A stretch of DNA of 64,000 nt, from positions 1,701,063,978 through 1,701,127,977 of the forward strand of contig OX336388.2 in the NCBI GenBank assembly GCA_946902985.2, written 5' to 3'. Of the stretch, positions 9,701 to 19,937 are shown in pieces. The notes under the pieces were generated by a model. That model searched no databases, was not told where the DNA came from, and saw only the letters and a list, made by a program, of their open reading frames with translations. The DNA comes from Meconema thalassinum. Taxonomy: Eukaryota; Arthropoda; Insecta; Orthoptera; Tettigoniidae. Within the stretch, counting starts at the first letter, position 1. Each line of letters starts with the position of its first letter. Position numbers and translations under genes: made by a program.

Positions 9701-10656
9701 CCATTAAAGAGTCGTTCACCTGGAAAAGGTTAGGAACCACTGTCAGAGAGTGTTTACGTGCTTGTGACGCATGCCAGCGGAACAAATACACGTCACACTT
9801 ATTGAGAGAACCACCTAGATCTATACTACCAACTCAACCCAGAGAGTTGTACGCACAAGATCTTTACGGTCCTATACCTAAAGCCCGTCGTGGGAATCGT
9901 TACATTGTAGTCACCATAGATGTGTTTACAAAATACACAATGCTCCATCCTATTCAGAAGGCTAATGCACATCAAATTATCCAGCGAATAAGACGACAAG
10001 TGATACCGGAGGCAGGGAAGCCACAATTCTTATTAACTGACCACGGATCGCAATATACTTCTGCAGAATTCGCCAACGCTATGGAGGAACTAGAGATTGG
10101 TCATCTTTTGTCATCAATAAGACACCCTGAGAGCAATCCAGCGGAATGCGTTATGTCCACTATTGCAAAATTTTGTCGTTTGTATTGTCAGGAGGAACAC
10201 TGGCGATGGACTGAAGTCCTTGTTTTGATGGCAAAATGCATTAATTCTACTGTGCCTGAAAGCACTGGTCAAATACCTTTGGTCCTGCATTTGAACCAGA
10301 TGCCACTGAGAGTCTGGAACCGCGTGATTGTAAATCCACCTTGTTTACAACCATCGCATGCCAGCAGACTGTTAGCTGCTAGAGATACTTTAGACAGACA
10401 AGCTGCCAAACGCTTGAGGAGAACAAGACGCCAGAGATTCAGAGAACCACTTGAGGAGGGAGACCTTATCCTTATAAGGAGACCCGGAATTTCTAATCCA
10501 ATTGACCGCGTATACGGGAAATTTCTTTCCTTGTATTACGGCCCTAGTCGTGTTAGACAGCCGTTGAATAATGGGAGTTATGTCATTGAAGACATCAGAA
10601 CTGGAGAACGTATTGGAACTTTCAACGCCGCCAATCTAAAAAAATATCACACATGA
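6760..10656 (+). CDS. pol: Pol region: nucleocapsid-like basic tail, protease, RT, RNase H, integrase
   Basis: The open frame also runs back to an ATG at 6700 inside the SINE, which is not an original start. Positions below count from that ATG. Residues about 90-240 are Arg/Asn/Gly-rich without a CCHC zinc knuckle and probably form a basic nucleocapsid. Aspartic protease: IDTGA with Asp about 297, and ILGADF. RT: SSLDLVQSYYHI, PFGLKNAG and the YVDD catalytic box at about 626-629. RNase H: ETDASAIGIGA, TEIEALAV and RTDHHAL. Integrase: HHCC zinc motif (H...H...CDAC), then D,D(34)E with QDLYG, LTDHGSQ and NPAE. The C-terminal GDLILIRR...LKKY block is GPY/M-like. No frameshift or stop is seen from 6760 to 10656. 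The product would act in a cytoplasmic virus-like particle, then integrate cDNA in the nucleus. Confidence 0.92.
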   Translation, partial: VWQYPADVQRVLIAAGATTFQQCDQIIRRLDANAEQFPTHRQQKVDRREERHVNVTTVDKVSQTQEASQNSGNPRPEYNNEYRRNWREWSNTPYSRNQREDNRTYWNRRFDNGASDNRRHDNNRRGNQEGPSGRGRIRRDYRYNEGYQRGRDPRYHPDRDWEGRARESREYLQQLRESQNREEGERNPTSREERNVTSEAGQNQPGTSSHNKGKKNAEKLRQSSLAEHRVTADILLWEPIQQDLLDERRTTNHSYEPTRLPKIVATLNRCSVIILIDTGAMISVISADCYAKLKANSEVTELPVSTIRVRGVIPDRVVTCKIQVLCTLRITSHLYLHEFLVMKGLHHDVILGADFMRKYDGIIDMGRNTVEFKPNEPIEMNLVADEPEFLSEVDVVEQLNSKETLDADGEAGLISTTMLENLATTLNEYWDIFDTAPGEIMNYEYDLILLDDSPFQKKIYPIAEKHREEAARKIHEMEVAGTIKKSPTPFLNPIIPVVKVDGSLRLCLDARALIERLAPEHDRPPKIRDILRKFKGKKIFSSLDLVQSYYHIKLSEHTQKYTGFLFVQTTYVFCKLPFGLKNAGAALIRALDAKLAPEVKEKVICYVDDIIIASETEEEHLATLRLVFENLRQANFKVKFDKCRFLQREVNFVGHIINGDGYRPNPAKIRTVAAFPTPTRVKHVRQFLGILQFFAAHCERYSETVAPLQSLLKMNCRWNWNDECETAFQKTKQMLANSIQLEYPDYSRNFILETDASAIGIGAILLQEDDDKKRHYIVFLSRRLRAHESHYFTTEIEALAVVYALEYWQKHLIGQKIVVRTDHHALTFILRTRLASDRISRWTLFLQQFDLEIVYKPGRENVLADILSRNPETSINAIDIERECEEHLRRLRYLPEGQRREEELRHIIRFLERNMDPQDELYARIAAIADDYLIYRRVLYKFVDEDHTQLCAVIPRRYQESVILMVHLSIGHGGTDKTIATIKESFTWKRLGTTVRECLRACDACQRNKYTSHLLREPPRSILPTQPRELYAQDLYGPIPKARRGNRYIVVTIDVFTKYTMLHPIQKANAHQIIQRIRRQVIPEAGKPQFLLTDHGSQYTSAEFANAMEELEIGHLLSSIRHPESNPAECVMSTIAKFCRLYCQEEHWRWTEVLVLMAKCINSTVPESTGQIPLVLHLNQMPLRVWNRVIVNPPCLQPSHASRLLAARDTLDRQAAKRLRRTRRQRFREPLEEGDLILIRRPGISNPIDRVYGKFLSLYYGPSRVRQPLNNGSYVIEDIRTGERIGTFNAANLKKYHT

Positions 10657-10982
10657 ATGAATTATAGAGGCAAATAAAATGTCGTCCCAACATTTTCTTT
10701 GAATCGACGGAGAGGCAGATGAACCCGCTGAGCTATGGTTCATGTGATATTTTTGTGACGGAATAATTATTATGGGATGTAGTACTTTTGAACATGCCCA
10801 GAATACCACGTGGAGCAGAGAGCTCATGCTATACTCTTTGAAGTAGCGCTCAATTGCATTTTTGACTTTGGAGGTCTTGTTAATCACTTTTATCCTTTCA
10901 TAAGACTCAGAATATTCAAATTCGTCATTCTGTATTATTGAATCATTTTGGTGAATGATTATTACGTTTTTGGTAAGGTATA
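10657..10982 (+). other. 3' internal spacer of LTR element (PPT region)
   Basis: 326 bp between the pol stop and the 3' LTR. There is no room for an envelope gene. A polypurine tract should abut the LTR. The only candidate is the weak GGTAAGGTA next to 10980, which is not a typical long purine run. Confidence 0.4.
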
Positions 10983-13900
10983 ACACTTGCAGATACGCAA
11001 GGAGCTGTGAAAGTAGTCGCTCAATGACTTCGTTTTGGCGACCTACTTCTGAGTGAAAGTCAGTGACTACATCTGGAGATCTGACGCCAGACAGGCGTGT
11101 TTCGAGTATCCGTCCGTCGTGACGTGGACATTATAAATATTTTTGTGCTCAAGTGAGCATCCGACTGCATCGTGTGTTGAAAATAACTATACTAACGTTG
11201 TCACACATTGTGGACATATTATTGTTCTACGAAAGGCCATATTAGGCAATATTTTCTACAAACTGTAATTGGTGCTATACGCCAGATATTTTTCCCACGT
11301 GTAAGTGGAAGGGCAAAGTGCCACGCCGAAAATATAAGAGTTATCGTCTGATAATTGTGCCAAGACGACGTGATTATTACTGCCAACGATCACAACATTA
11401 TTGCTACGGAAATTCTGAATTGAAAATATCAATTTTATCGCGGATGCCACGTGATTGATAAAACGTGATACAATTGCACGTGCTAACAAGCAAAGCATCG
11501 CATCGTGTTGAATATTGAGGATCAACAGGCTGAAATCTACAAAATACTGTGGAGAACACTATTATTTGCATCGTCCACAATAATCACGCCAAAACGCCGA
11601 GAGGAACGAGATATTTCGACATTTTCGACATCATGCAAGACATTGAACTTTTCCACGCCATGGTGAAGAAGACGATTATGGGCTAATACCATTCCGGTAT
11701 GAGGGGGACGTCGTGATGGAGACCACCAGCTTGATGGAACGTCAGGATGCCGAGGACGCAGACGAAGGAACGTGGATGCCGACTTCCAGGCACATTCCAG
11801 ACCTTTTTGGGAGACCATCATCCGGAGGCGAACGAACCCTGGTTGCTTGGGAGGTCCAGATTGGTGAATCCGTGGAGGACAGGACCATGCTGGAGAGCCA
11901 AGCAGAGTTTTTCGCGACCCTGGTCGATGAATGTCTGAGCCGATGTGAGAGCTACCAAAAGTCGTGAGTTTGGGCACCTTTTCTTTTGTAATAGTCCGCG
12001 GTGGTATATTTAGATATCGTAGTTATTTTTGTGAATCAACCGCACTTATGTGTCAGCCATTTGCTAGGTAGGGTTGTAATTAGTATAATTGTTGTTTATT
12101 TCAGTCATTGTGAGTCACCTTGTGGGGTAGACCAGTTTTGGTTAACCCTTGTTCCGTCCTGATGGACGTCGTACCACGTTATAGCCGACCCACTGCCAAA
12201 CATGACTGTAATCATTTGCAGCTATTTTGCTCAGCCATGTGTAGGATATTTATCCGTGGTTTCATTCAGATGTCATCGTCACTTTATTTAACTGCAATCT
12301 TTGCAACCAGTCTGTTGAGACTTATGACCTCGTTAGATAGGTCGTATCGTTAGGAAACCAACTGTAGTTTCCAGTTTTATAAAAATATGCTGTATTTTCA
12401 TTTTTGAAAGCGCTCAGAAGCCAATTTACAGTCAAATACTGACAGATTTATTATTTTGGAGAAAGTGTAGATGTCAAGCATCGAACTAAGTGCACTATCG
12501 CATCATTATGCAGGTCTAGAGTTGCAGATCTGTGCCATATTTATCAATTTGTTACTACTTTGTTTCTGTCATGAGGACACAGGTGTTAATGTTATACTGA
12601 GAACTTAATAAGTGTTATATCTTTGATGAGCAAAGAAGCTCGTGAGACATGCTGTTATGTCTGTGATTTACTATTCTTTGAAATGAAGGACTGCGATACT
12701 TTATTGTACAGTTAAATTGTAACGTGTTTAGCACACGGATTCTATAAGGTTTTTGAACCAAGCATATGCTAAGAATGACAAGGCCAAATATTACGGTATT
12801 ATATAACGTTAAAACTAGCCGGCCTTGCCTGTTGAAAAATGTGGTCAGTGAAGGACTGCAATTTGTGAAGTTGTCACCAATAAACTGGTTTGTTGACCCA
12901 GTAACCTTGAAAACAAATGCTTGAAAGCGAGACAGAACTACGATAACATAGGACAGAATGTTGATTTCATTCATCTCTTTCAAAGCAGCTATTGCTCTTG
13001 AAACCCAGTGTTTCTTACTGTATTTTTGTTCATTTGTTTTTCTTGGATTTTCATACTGTTAGTTAGATATTTTGCTGCGAGGAATGTCATTTCGACATGT
13101 CCAGGGTTGTCAGGTTTCTTTATGCATTGTTGGCGATCCTCTCGAGAGAGGCAAATTATAATGAAGGCAATTTGGTTATTAAATGCGAGGTTTTTGCCGC
13201 AGGTAACCCATGATATTATGTGCCTTGAGTGAGTAAGACGTGCCATTGTTGTAAGTCGCGCATCTGTTGTTGTTATGAGGCATTATTATGAGAGTTGTTG
13301 AAAGCGAGGTATTTACCGCTGATAACTCGTGTTATTGTGAGTCCGGGCTGAGTTTGCTCGTTGAGTTTTCCGACTATTGAGTCGATGTTTTGCTGCGGGA
13401 GAATGATCTTTAGAAGACTACTCCTTGTCAGGCCTTTGTCAGAATACGCCATAACCTACGGAAGGAACATAAACCGACATAATAATCATCATCCGCATAA
13501 TTGTTTTAAACAAGATCTAACTAACATATCGTTTCCATTTAAACTTTGACATTCTTACATTTGAACCTGCTGACATGGCCGTGCAGATGAAGGGATTTCC
13601 TTTATTGGAAACGACGAAGACTGTAGACATTTTTGTTGTGACCTGGCGCACACATGAACCATTAGTTCATAGTGTGTGGAGCGCAGGCCATGTGATTGTC
13701 AGACGTGGATTTAACTACGCTATCACCGACATTACTATCAAGCTAGATGACAATGGTTTACAAAGAGTTAACCATGGGGCAGGAAGGCATTATAATAAAA
13801 ACTGTGTTGTACTATAATTATTGATGTCATGAAACTGTATTTTTTTCCCATGTTACGTTTATTGCGTGCTATTTAGCACATGATTGTTGATTAGATTAAT

Positions 13901-14603
13901 TGTTTTTAAATGGCTGTACACTTAGCTTTGTATTGTAACTGTTTTGCTATTACGGACGTCACCGCCGTAACTTTGAATGTTAACTGATAGGACTTAGCTA
14001 GAAAAGTTAAATGTAAATGTGGAAATGGTACCACCATAACTTAGCTTTGCTTTGCTCCTTCACTTAAATGTAACTTCATATTAGCTTGATCATGTAACTT
14101 GTATTAGGGATTTTGCGTCGTACCATTTACCCAGCGTTGTTGCTGTTGCTTACTTATTGTGTATTAGATCTTTCGCGAGGGTTAATGTAACTTCATTGTT
14201 AGGGACTTGAACTTTTATTATCATTAACTTTTAGCTTGCGGATTAGCCGAATATAACCCTCCGAACTAGGATAGGGGTTTGTGGAAATCTACAATAAATT
14301 TTCACGGTGTTTTACATAAGCCTGGATGTTTAATTTCACAGTCTAGTTTTTGAGGTGAACCTTTCCTTAGGCCGTCTTTGACCATCGCAACCATGTACCA
14401 CGCTCCCCGTGGACTATAGAACCTCGTGCCGCATTGGCCTATTGTTAGGAAGTTCACCTGATCCTCACGGCAAACTTTTAAAGGTCCGACGGGGGAGATG
14501 TTAGGAGAGTCATCGCGGTTGTTGGCTATCCCGACAGCTTTACCGGAGGACTTCTGAAGGTCACTCACAAATATGTGCCGTTGCCACGCGGCTGACGGTC
14601 ACA
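10983..14603 (+). repeat. 3' LTR (about 3.62 kb)
   Basis: Second copy of the LTR, collinear with 511-4131. It retains the same ORFs (antisense 11537-11977 and 12615-12983, sense 13575-13817) and the AATAAA at 14293. Its end, GGTCACA, is followed by GTATA and then by the AGGGCACATG terminus of the polB foldback element. Confidence 0.9.
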
Positions 14604-14689
14604 GTATATAAGGGCACATGCAACTATCCTTATGCCAGTCTTATAGGCTAGTGTACAACATGTTTACTACCCCAACCGGCTTATTTTTT

Positions 14690-14935
14690 TTTTCATTTTG
14701 TTGTTTACACATTTATCAATTTCACACTTCCCCATTTCCAGCTTTAAAAAAAGTCAGTTTAAGGTTTTTCAATTTTGTCAATATGGAAACATAGATTTTC
14801 CATTTTTGCTGTTTACACATTTGTCAATTTTACAATTTCACATTTACAGTTTCTAAAATTTCAGTTTAATGTTTATCTATTTTGTCAATATGGAAACATG
14901 GATTTTCCAACTGTGTTGTTTACATGTTTCTGATT
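14690..14935. repeat. Terminal tandem repeats, about 105 bp x 2 (left)
   Basis: Repeated block with TTGTTTACACATTT, TTTTGTCAATATGGAAACAT and GATTTTCCA. The left arm has about two units and the right arm (28427-28760) about three, so copy number changed after the arms formed. Confidence 0.75.
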
Positions 14936-15249
14936 TAGTCCGTGTGCAAAGTTCATTTTGCATTAGGAGTGGGGAGAGGTGGGTAGTAATTAAAAAGGTC
15001 CAAGCAGTGTTCTTACAATATTTTTATTCATTTTAAATATATTTACACTATTTACACATAATACATGTTTTTATTGTTATAAATTGTAGAGTTGGTTTTA
15101 TTTGGTTTTATATTTTTTTATTGTTAAATATGAATACCATTTTCTTTCTTTTCTGTGTTTTTTTATTTTTGTAGTGTTTTTTTTTAATTGTTTGGTTTAT
15201 GTATTTGCTAGATGCAGGTAAAGCATTTTCATATTCATAACATAGCTCT
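14936..15249. other. AT-rich spacer of left arm
   Basis: T-rich sequence between the terminal repeats and the polB stop, mirrored at 28104-28426 in the right arm. No gene is seen. It contains long T runs and short AT palindromes. Confidence 0.6.
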
Positions 15250-15576
15250 TTAAGCATGGTCAATAATTGAGTAAGGAGCATAGGTATGTGTAGCTATACC
15301 ATTCGAATCAATCACTCTTTTATCATCACCAGGACACAAAGCAATTTTATTTAGTCTTATAGATGATATGTCATGTTGTTTAGAAGCGATAATGTTCAAT
15401 GGTATTCTTTTTACATTCTTTTTCATGACACAATCCTTATAATATTGAAAGCTTATACAATTTTTGACAACACTTTTGCTAATACCTTTAATCTTTTTGA
15501 TTTCTTTACCATTTATGTCTAAAGCATACATTTTAGCTCTAAGTCCAACAATTGCTTTAATAATTTGTGCACAAGC

Positions 15577-16769
15577 CTAGTCTTTAAATTTCCCCAACGT
15601 TTTCTTGTTTGATGTAGAGTAACATATGTGATTAGTAGGACAATCGGATGTGTCCAGGTGTTCTAGGAAATCCAACTTGTCTTGATATACATCTTGGATG
15701 TTAACCAAATAAATGAACGAGTCGGTATCCATGCCATAATAGGATAGCACGACATCATAGTGGTAGGAATACATGAGAGTTTTTGAAATATCCAGTATAC
15801 ACATTCCAATACATATCGGCTTATTGAATACAATGTTAGGTTTAGCCATGTGGAAAGCAGCTAGGTTTGGACCATAAATTTTTCTGTCAATAAATGTTGG
15901 CTTTGCTATTAGCTTTTCAGCTTTTTTGCTGTCAGTCACAAGACCTATGTCTATCCCTTTACGAATATTTTCCATTGTTTTCCCAATAATGGCATTGTTG
16001 AATAATATGTATAGATTCTTCCCAAATTCATTTTTGGCTTGTTTTCGAATGTTATTATTAAAATCAACGTATGCCTTTAGCCAAGGTCTTTGTTTAAACT
16101 TTAACACACGATGAACGTTTACCAATTTTAGTCCATGATCTAGAGCCTGTTTAAGTGCCATGTAGTGAACAACGTGTCGCCTTCGATTTCCAAGATGAGG
16201 AATTAGTTTTTTCAGAGACGAATCCTTAGGTTGTGTATACTCTGGTAGGGAAGGTAAATCGTTGTGTATATCATGAAGGTCAGATGGGCAATCTACATCT
16301 ACGTCTAGAATGTATCCCACAGGATCGTCTTCCTTTAACGTTTCTAGATCAACAGTATCTGGAGAAACCCACTGAAATCCACCATAAGGAAGAGAGTGAC
16401 ACATAGCCCACCCATATTGGTTGTTGGCATCGTCATAGGTAATAAACTGCGATGGTTTCTCAGAATCATAGGTTTCCAAGTAGCTTCAGCATACCGATGA
16501 GACACCTGGCATATGCCTCCACGTATTCCAGACTCTATTAAAAGAATCTGATCGTAATCCTGTAGCAATTCCAGTTCACTGCCAGTGTAAAGGAGGATTG
16601 CCTCAAAACTTACACCAGGTGAAGTAAAGAAGTGTGCTGCATCCACTCGGTGTGTTTCTAGTGTTTTGTTTCTGAACGTTTCAAAGCTGTCTGCGAGAAG
16701 AAGTACATTTGAAGTTAGGTAAAGGTCACTATATTCCCCTAGAGTTTTAATGTTGAACTGATTCCACAC
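15577..16769 (-). pseudogene. polB Exo III/TPR/palm segment (left)
   Basis: Two overlapping frames (16769-16344 and 16479-15577). Motifs in order: EYSDLYLTSNVLLLADSFE (exo-region motif), IRGGICQVSHRYA, YDDANNQYGWAM (palm motif A), GLKLVNVHRVLKF, NNAIIGKTMENIR (motif B) and YGMDTDSFIYLV (motif C DTDS). The C-terminus continues at 15531-15250 after a stop. The order and motifs make the family assignment secure even though the gene is dead. Confidence 0.85.
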
Positions 16770-16854
16770 ATTTTTGGCACGTTCATAATCTTCTTTACTA
16801 ACATTTTATTGACTTAATTTGTGAGAGAATGCCTCTTTGGGACGTAAACACATT

Positions 16855-17289
16855 TTACTTAACTTTTCCCATGATAAATGTAACCATAACAAAATACACC
16901 TTAAGAGTCATGAGCGTTGCATTTTCTGTTCCAAAGTACTTGTCTGTTTCAGGGTATGATTTTAAGTTGGAAACTAACTTTTCCAAACTACTCGGCATTA
17001 ACCGAAACGTATCCACAAATCGAAGCTTAACATTTCCTACATATTTGGTGAAGGAAATGTTCTTTTCTTTGGAGTTAGGGATAACGTCCACTCTCTCAGT
17101 AGTACACCCCAATTGCTTTACAATGAAATTTGCCTCATAGCCACTCATATTGTGTAGAAATAGAGGAACTGGGTTACGTGTTTTACACCTCAAATTAAAG
17201 TTATTGTGAGCACTTCCACGGTATTCCCATGTAATATGGCAATGGTTTCGAACTTTCCAGTCCTCTTTGGTAAATGGTTTATGACACAA
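16855..17289 (-). pseudogene. Endonuclease VII-like Cys/His block and Exo region (left)
   Basis: Starts MCHKPFTKEDWKVRNHCH and continues with EYRGSAHNN and NLRCKT, a cysteine/histidine arrangement like recombination endonuclease VII/HNH. It is followed by FLHNMSGY(D/E) and the FVDTFRLMPSSLEKL block typical of this polB. Frameshifted downstream. Confidence 0.7.
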
Positions 17290-17509
17290 TTAACAGGTTT
17301 CATAACATTGGAACTCTGCTTCTTGATCCTCAGTTAAAGCCTATGGAACATTTACGCTGTAAAGGGGATCAATTTCATTAGCTATCGAGATCAAACAGTC
17401 CATAAACTTTTCTGCAGCATCTGGACCACGATAAATAACAGGTTGGCTTGAAAGGTTTTTGTCTTTATGTGTTCCACAGCTGGGGAGGGTTTTACGTATA
17501 TACCAAAGC

Positions 17510-17734
17510 TCATAGGAACATGATTTTAGTATGGGGCTGTATAACTTGCCTGAGGATTAGGTAGACATGTTGGTATGGTAAGAGTATACTTTCAAAATCT
17601 GCATAGATAACGTAAGGTAATCTCAGCATTTTTTCAACATTTAAGAATTTGACAATGGAGTTTTTAATAGGCATTTCAACCCTAGCAATGTCATGCTGGA
17701 CACACAAAGCTCTATGTTCTTTCAATTTTTCCAT
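17510..17734 (-). pseudogene. polB exonuclease I motif segment (left)
   Basis: Contains VIYADFES, the D-x-E exonuclease motif I of family B polymerases. The frame is lost after LILRQ, where the right arm reads on through a proline-rich stretch. Confidence 0.75.
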
Positions 17735-17864
17735 TCCTCGTTGCTCACATTCATTATCGAAAGGAGTAAGACACCGTTTACACGTATATATCTTATGTTC
17801 ATGGTGGGTAATCCGATGTCCTACTAGTTTAAAAAACTTTGATAAAGACGTAGTGGTTCTGACC

Positions 17865-18296
17865 TTATGAAGAACTTAGCAGAAGGAAGTCGCGATGGTC
17901 TTGTAGCTCTTTATTCACAACCTTTAAAGGAATGAGTTTGTTGTCTTTTTCCAATCCAAATACACTAATGGATATGTCGTTGGCTTTCTTAAATTTGGTA
18001 ATGTCAGCTAGCGATGTAGGAAACGATATTACTGAAAAATCATACTTGTTGTCCAGATCCCTGTATTTACTAATGCGTTCAGCATTCGTTTTAACCAGTT
18101 TTGCTAAAAGGGCATACATAAAACACTTTTCATCCTTCAAGTTTTGAGGATTAATGCAGGTTTTTCTTGATTTTATAGCTGGTGGTAATGGAATATATGT
18201 GCTTCCACGCAAGGGATTATACTTATTTATTTTCAAACGTACTCCTTCCACTGCTAACGAAGCCCAATTACAGCCTTTTAGCTCAGATTCTTCCAT
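17865..18296 (-). pseudogene. polB upstream conserved segment (left)
   Basis: Carries KINKYNPLRGSTYIPLP and ACIN/TCIN-PQNLKDEKCFMY motifs, typical of the segment before the exonuclease domain in this polB family, then DISISVFGLE. It continues the frame family of the finger segment after the TAA. Its function within the polymerase is unknown to me. Confidence 0.7.
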
Positions 18297-18317
18297 TTCA
18301 GTAGATAACTTTGTAAA

Positions 18318-18866
18318 TTATGTTTCCAAGAAACTACTTAAGTCTGTTTCCAAACATAAGGCCTGATTTCGTGTTTTAAAAGCCCGATCTGTAATTTCGT
18401 TGGTAGGTGTAAGAATAAATCTACACTCAGCCACAAGATTAACTTTTATCGACTCGTGTTTTGCTAGTTCTTTCTGCATAGCTTGTATTATTTGCTGTTT
18501 GGACTCTTTAAGGCATGAATTTAAATCCTTACAGGTATCACAACGTATGAAATAGGATTTAAGTCGACCTTCAAAAGATGTCTCATATTCAATAAATCCA
18601 TTTTTGTCGGGGACCAATGAATGTAGGTAAAGTTTTGTAGGCTCCGCTTTTTGTCTTTTAGCTGCCGACACAACATTACAACATTCTTCAAGCCGACGTC
18701 CATTGTACACATTGTTGAATGTACTACCACAGATCTTGCACTCATGGAATTCACCACACGATACTTCATGTCTCTTCCTATGATAGTCTCGAAGAAAAGT
18801 CTTTCCACACTCTTTACACATATAGCTAGGAATGGGTCCTTCCATCATGAATGTTGATTTCTGCAA
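18318..18866 (-). pseudogene. polB N-terminal zinc-finger segment (left)
   Basis: Residues about 15-75 contain paired cysteines and histidines (CKECGKTF...H...H, then CKICGSTF) that look like one C2H2 finger plus a second CxxC unit. A later CDTCKDL motif follows. It ends at an in-frame TAA where the right arm has CAA. This finger-plus-polB arrangement is common in insect genome copies of this polymerase family. Confidence 0.75.
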
Positions 18867-19460
18867 ACAGCTGCTTACTGCGTATCACAGGGCTAGAGGT
18901 TGGTCGGTGAGACGGTCTTTCACGATGTGAACACCATGAGAGGTAGTAGTCAACTGGTAATTTTCTTGCTAAGTGTACTGTAATATACCCTAGTCTACAC
19001 CAACAGCTCTTTACAGCGTATGACAAGGCTGTAGACTGGACAATGAGACGGTCTTTCACGATGTGAACATTGTAACTAGTAGTAGTATACCGATTGTATT
19101 CTTGATAAGGGTTCTCTAATATACCATAGTCAAGACCAACAGATACTTACTGTGTAGTACAAGGCTGTACAATGGTTGTTTTGACAGTCTTTCACGATGT
19201 GAACACCGTGAGAGGTAATTGTCAACTCGTGATATTCTTGCTAATATACCCCTAGTTAAGGGTAACAGCTGCTTACTGCATATGACAAGGCTAAAGACTG
19301 GTTGTTTCAACGGTCTTTCACAATGTAAACACTGTGACAGGTAGTAATCAACTGAAAATATTCTTATGGCCTACTCAAGGTTATCAGGTACTTACTGAAT
19401 ATCAAAAGGCTGTACACTCATGTGTGTTAGGCACTCTTTCTTGCTAAGGACCCCAATATT
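18867..19460. repeat. Tandem repeats of about 130 bp upstream of left polB
   Basis: About 4.5 degenerate units starting near 18866, 19002, 19138, 19264 and 19381. Each carries ACGGTCTTTCACGATGTGAAC followed by CCGTGAGAGGTAGT-like sequence, giving a short CACG...CGTG hairpin. They lie directly upstream of the polB start and are mirrored at about 21770-22340. They could be replication iterons or a promoter array; the sequence alone does not decide. Confidence 0.75.
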
Positions 19461-19615
19461 CCCAACACAAGGCTATACATGTTAGTTCTGAACACTTTGT
19501 AGATAATTGTATATACAATTTATATACAAAGCTTATACAAGCACTTTTTACGCGGTAACACTTTGTTAAATAGCCGCATGCGACACGCAAAGTATGCTTC
19601 CGCTATCTAGCGGTG
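19461..19615. other. Unique segment of left arm
   Basis: About 155 bp between the 130-bp and 47-bp repeats, mirrored in the right arm. It contains a short palindromic AATTGTATATACAATT stretch near 19504. No ORF of note. Confidence 0.45.
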
Positions 19616-19885
19616 ACTATGAGAACTACCTGAACGACCAGCATGCTACCTAGTGCTCTATATCAACACTCACTCACTGAACGACCAGCATACTATCTAG
19701 TGGTCGATATCAATACTCACTCAACTACCAGCAAGTTACCTATCAGTCAATATAACAACTCACTCAACTACCAGTATGCTACATGGCTTTTTTGTCTGCT
19801 TTTTTGTTCTCTTTTTTGGCTTTTTGTTGCCTTTTTTGTTGGCTTTTGTTGGCTTTTGTCGGCTTTTTTGTTGGCTTTTGTATCA
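19616..19885. repeat. 47-bp tandem repeats and GGCTTTTTTGTT tract (left)
   Basis: About four units of CAACACTCACTCACTGAACGACCAGCATGCTACCTAGTG-like sequence with variants, then a (GGCTTTTGTT)n-like low-complexity tract (19784-19880). Mirrored at 21345-21600. Confidence 0.75.
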
Positions 19886-19937
19886 GCTCTCTCATAGTTG
19901 CTCTTGCTTGTTCGCTTATTTAGTCTTGGAAAGTATG

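Larger units (their letters stand above)
511..14603 (+). mobile_element. Ty3/gypsy-type LTR retrotransposon with 3.6-kb LTRs
   Basis: A complete LTR retrotransposon of about 14.1 kb: 5' LTR (511-4131), primer-binding region, gag, pol, short 3' spacer and 3' LTR (10983-14603). The two LTRs are collinear at an offset of 10,472 bp. I counted about 19 substitutions and two 1-bp indels by eye, roughly 99.5% identity, which implies a young insertion. A 5-bp GTATA flanks both sides. Domain order protease-RT-RNase H-integrase is the Ty3/gypsy order. No envelope-like ORF is present: only about 326 bp separate pol from the 3' LTR. The LTR does not begin with canonical TG, though it ends in CA. The exact left edge is uncertain by about 6 bp because GGTATA also precedes the 3' LTR. 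It inserted beside the left end of the polB foldback element. Confidence 0.9.
15250..18866 (-). pseudogene. polB: Protein-primed type DNA polymerase B, left arm (broken)
   Basis: A DNA_pol_B_2-family gene in seven minus-strand pieces: 18866-18318, 18296-17865, 17734-17510, 17289-16855, 16769-16344, 16479-15577 and 15531-15250. In order they show C2H2-like fingers, a conserved KYNPLRG region, Exo I, an endonuclease-VII-like cysteine/histidine block, the Exo/TPR region and the palm. Lesions include an in-frame TAA after about residue 180 and several frameshifts. The right arm copy (22340-28103) has different lesions, so both decayed separately after duplication. The protein would replicate linear DNA from a terminal protein. 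It reads outward to the left; the region upstream of its start faces the core repeats. Confidence 0.85.
14611..19937. repeat. Left inverted arm of foldback element
   Basis: From outside in: the terminus and about 90 bp of unique TIR, two copies of an about 105-bp tandem repeat, an AT-rich spacer, polB on the minus strand, about 130-bp tandem repeats, about 47-bp tandem repeats, and a GGCTTTTTTGTT-rich tract ending at CTTGGAAAGTATG (19937). The same order appears reversed from 28844 to 21285. Confidence 0.85.

Noticed and set aside
10657..10982. Possible envelope gene making the LTR element an errantivirus
   Set aside because: Only 326 bp between pol and the 3' LTR; the antisense 116-codon frame 10636-10986 has no signal peptide, furin site or transmembrane segment.
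18867..19790. CRISPR-like array in the foldback arm
   Set aside because: Repeats are long, degenerate and contiguous without unique spacers, and the DNA is eukaryotic.
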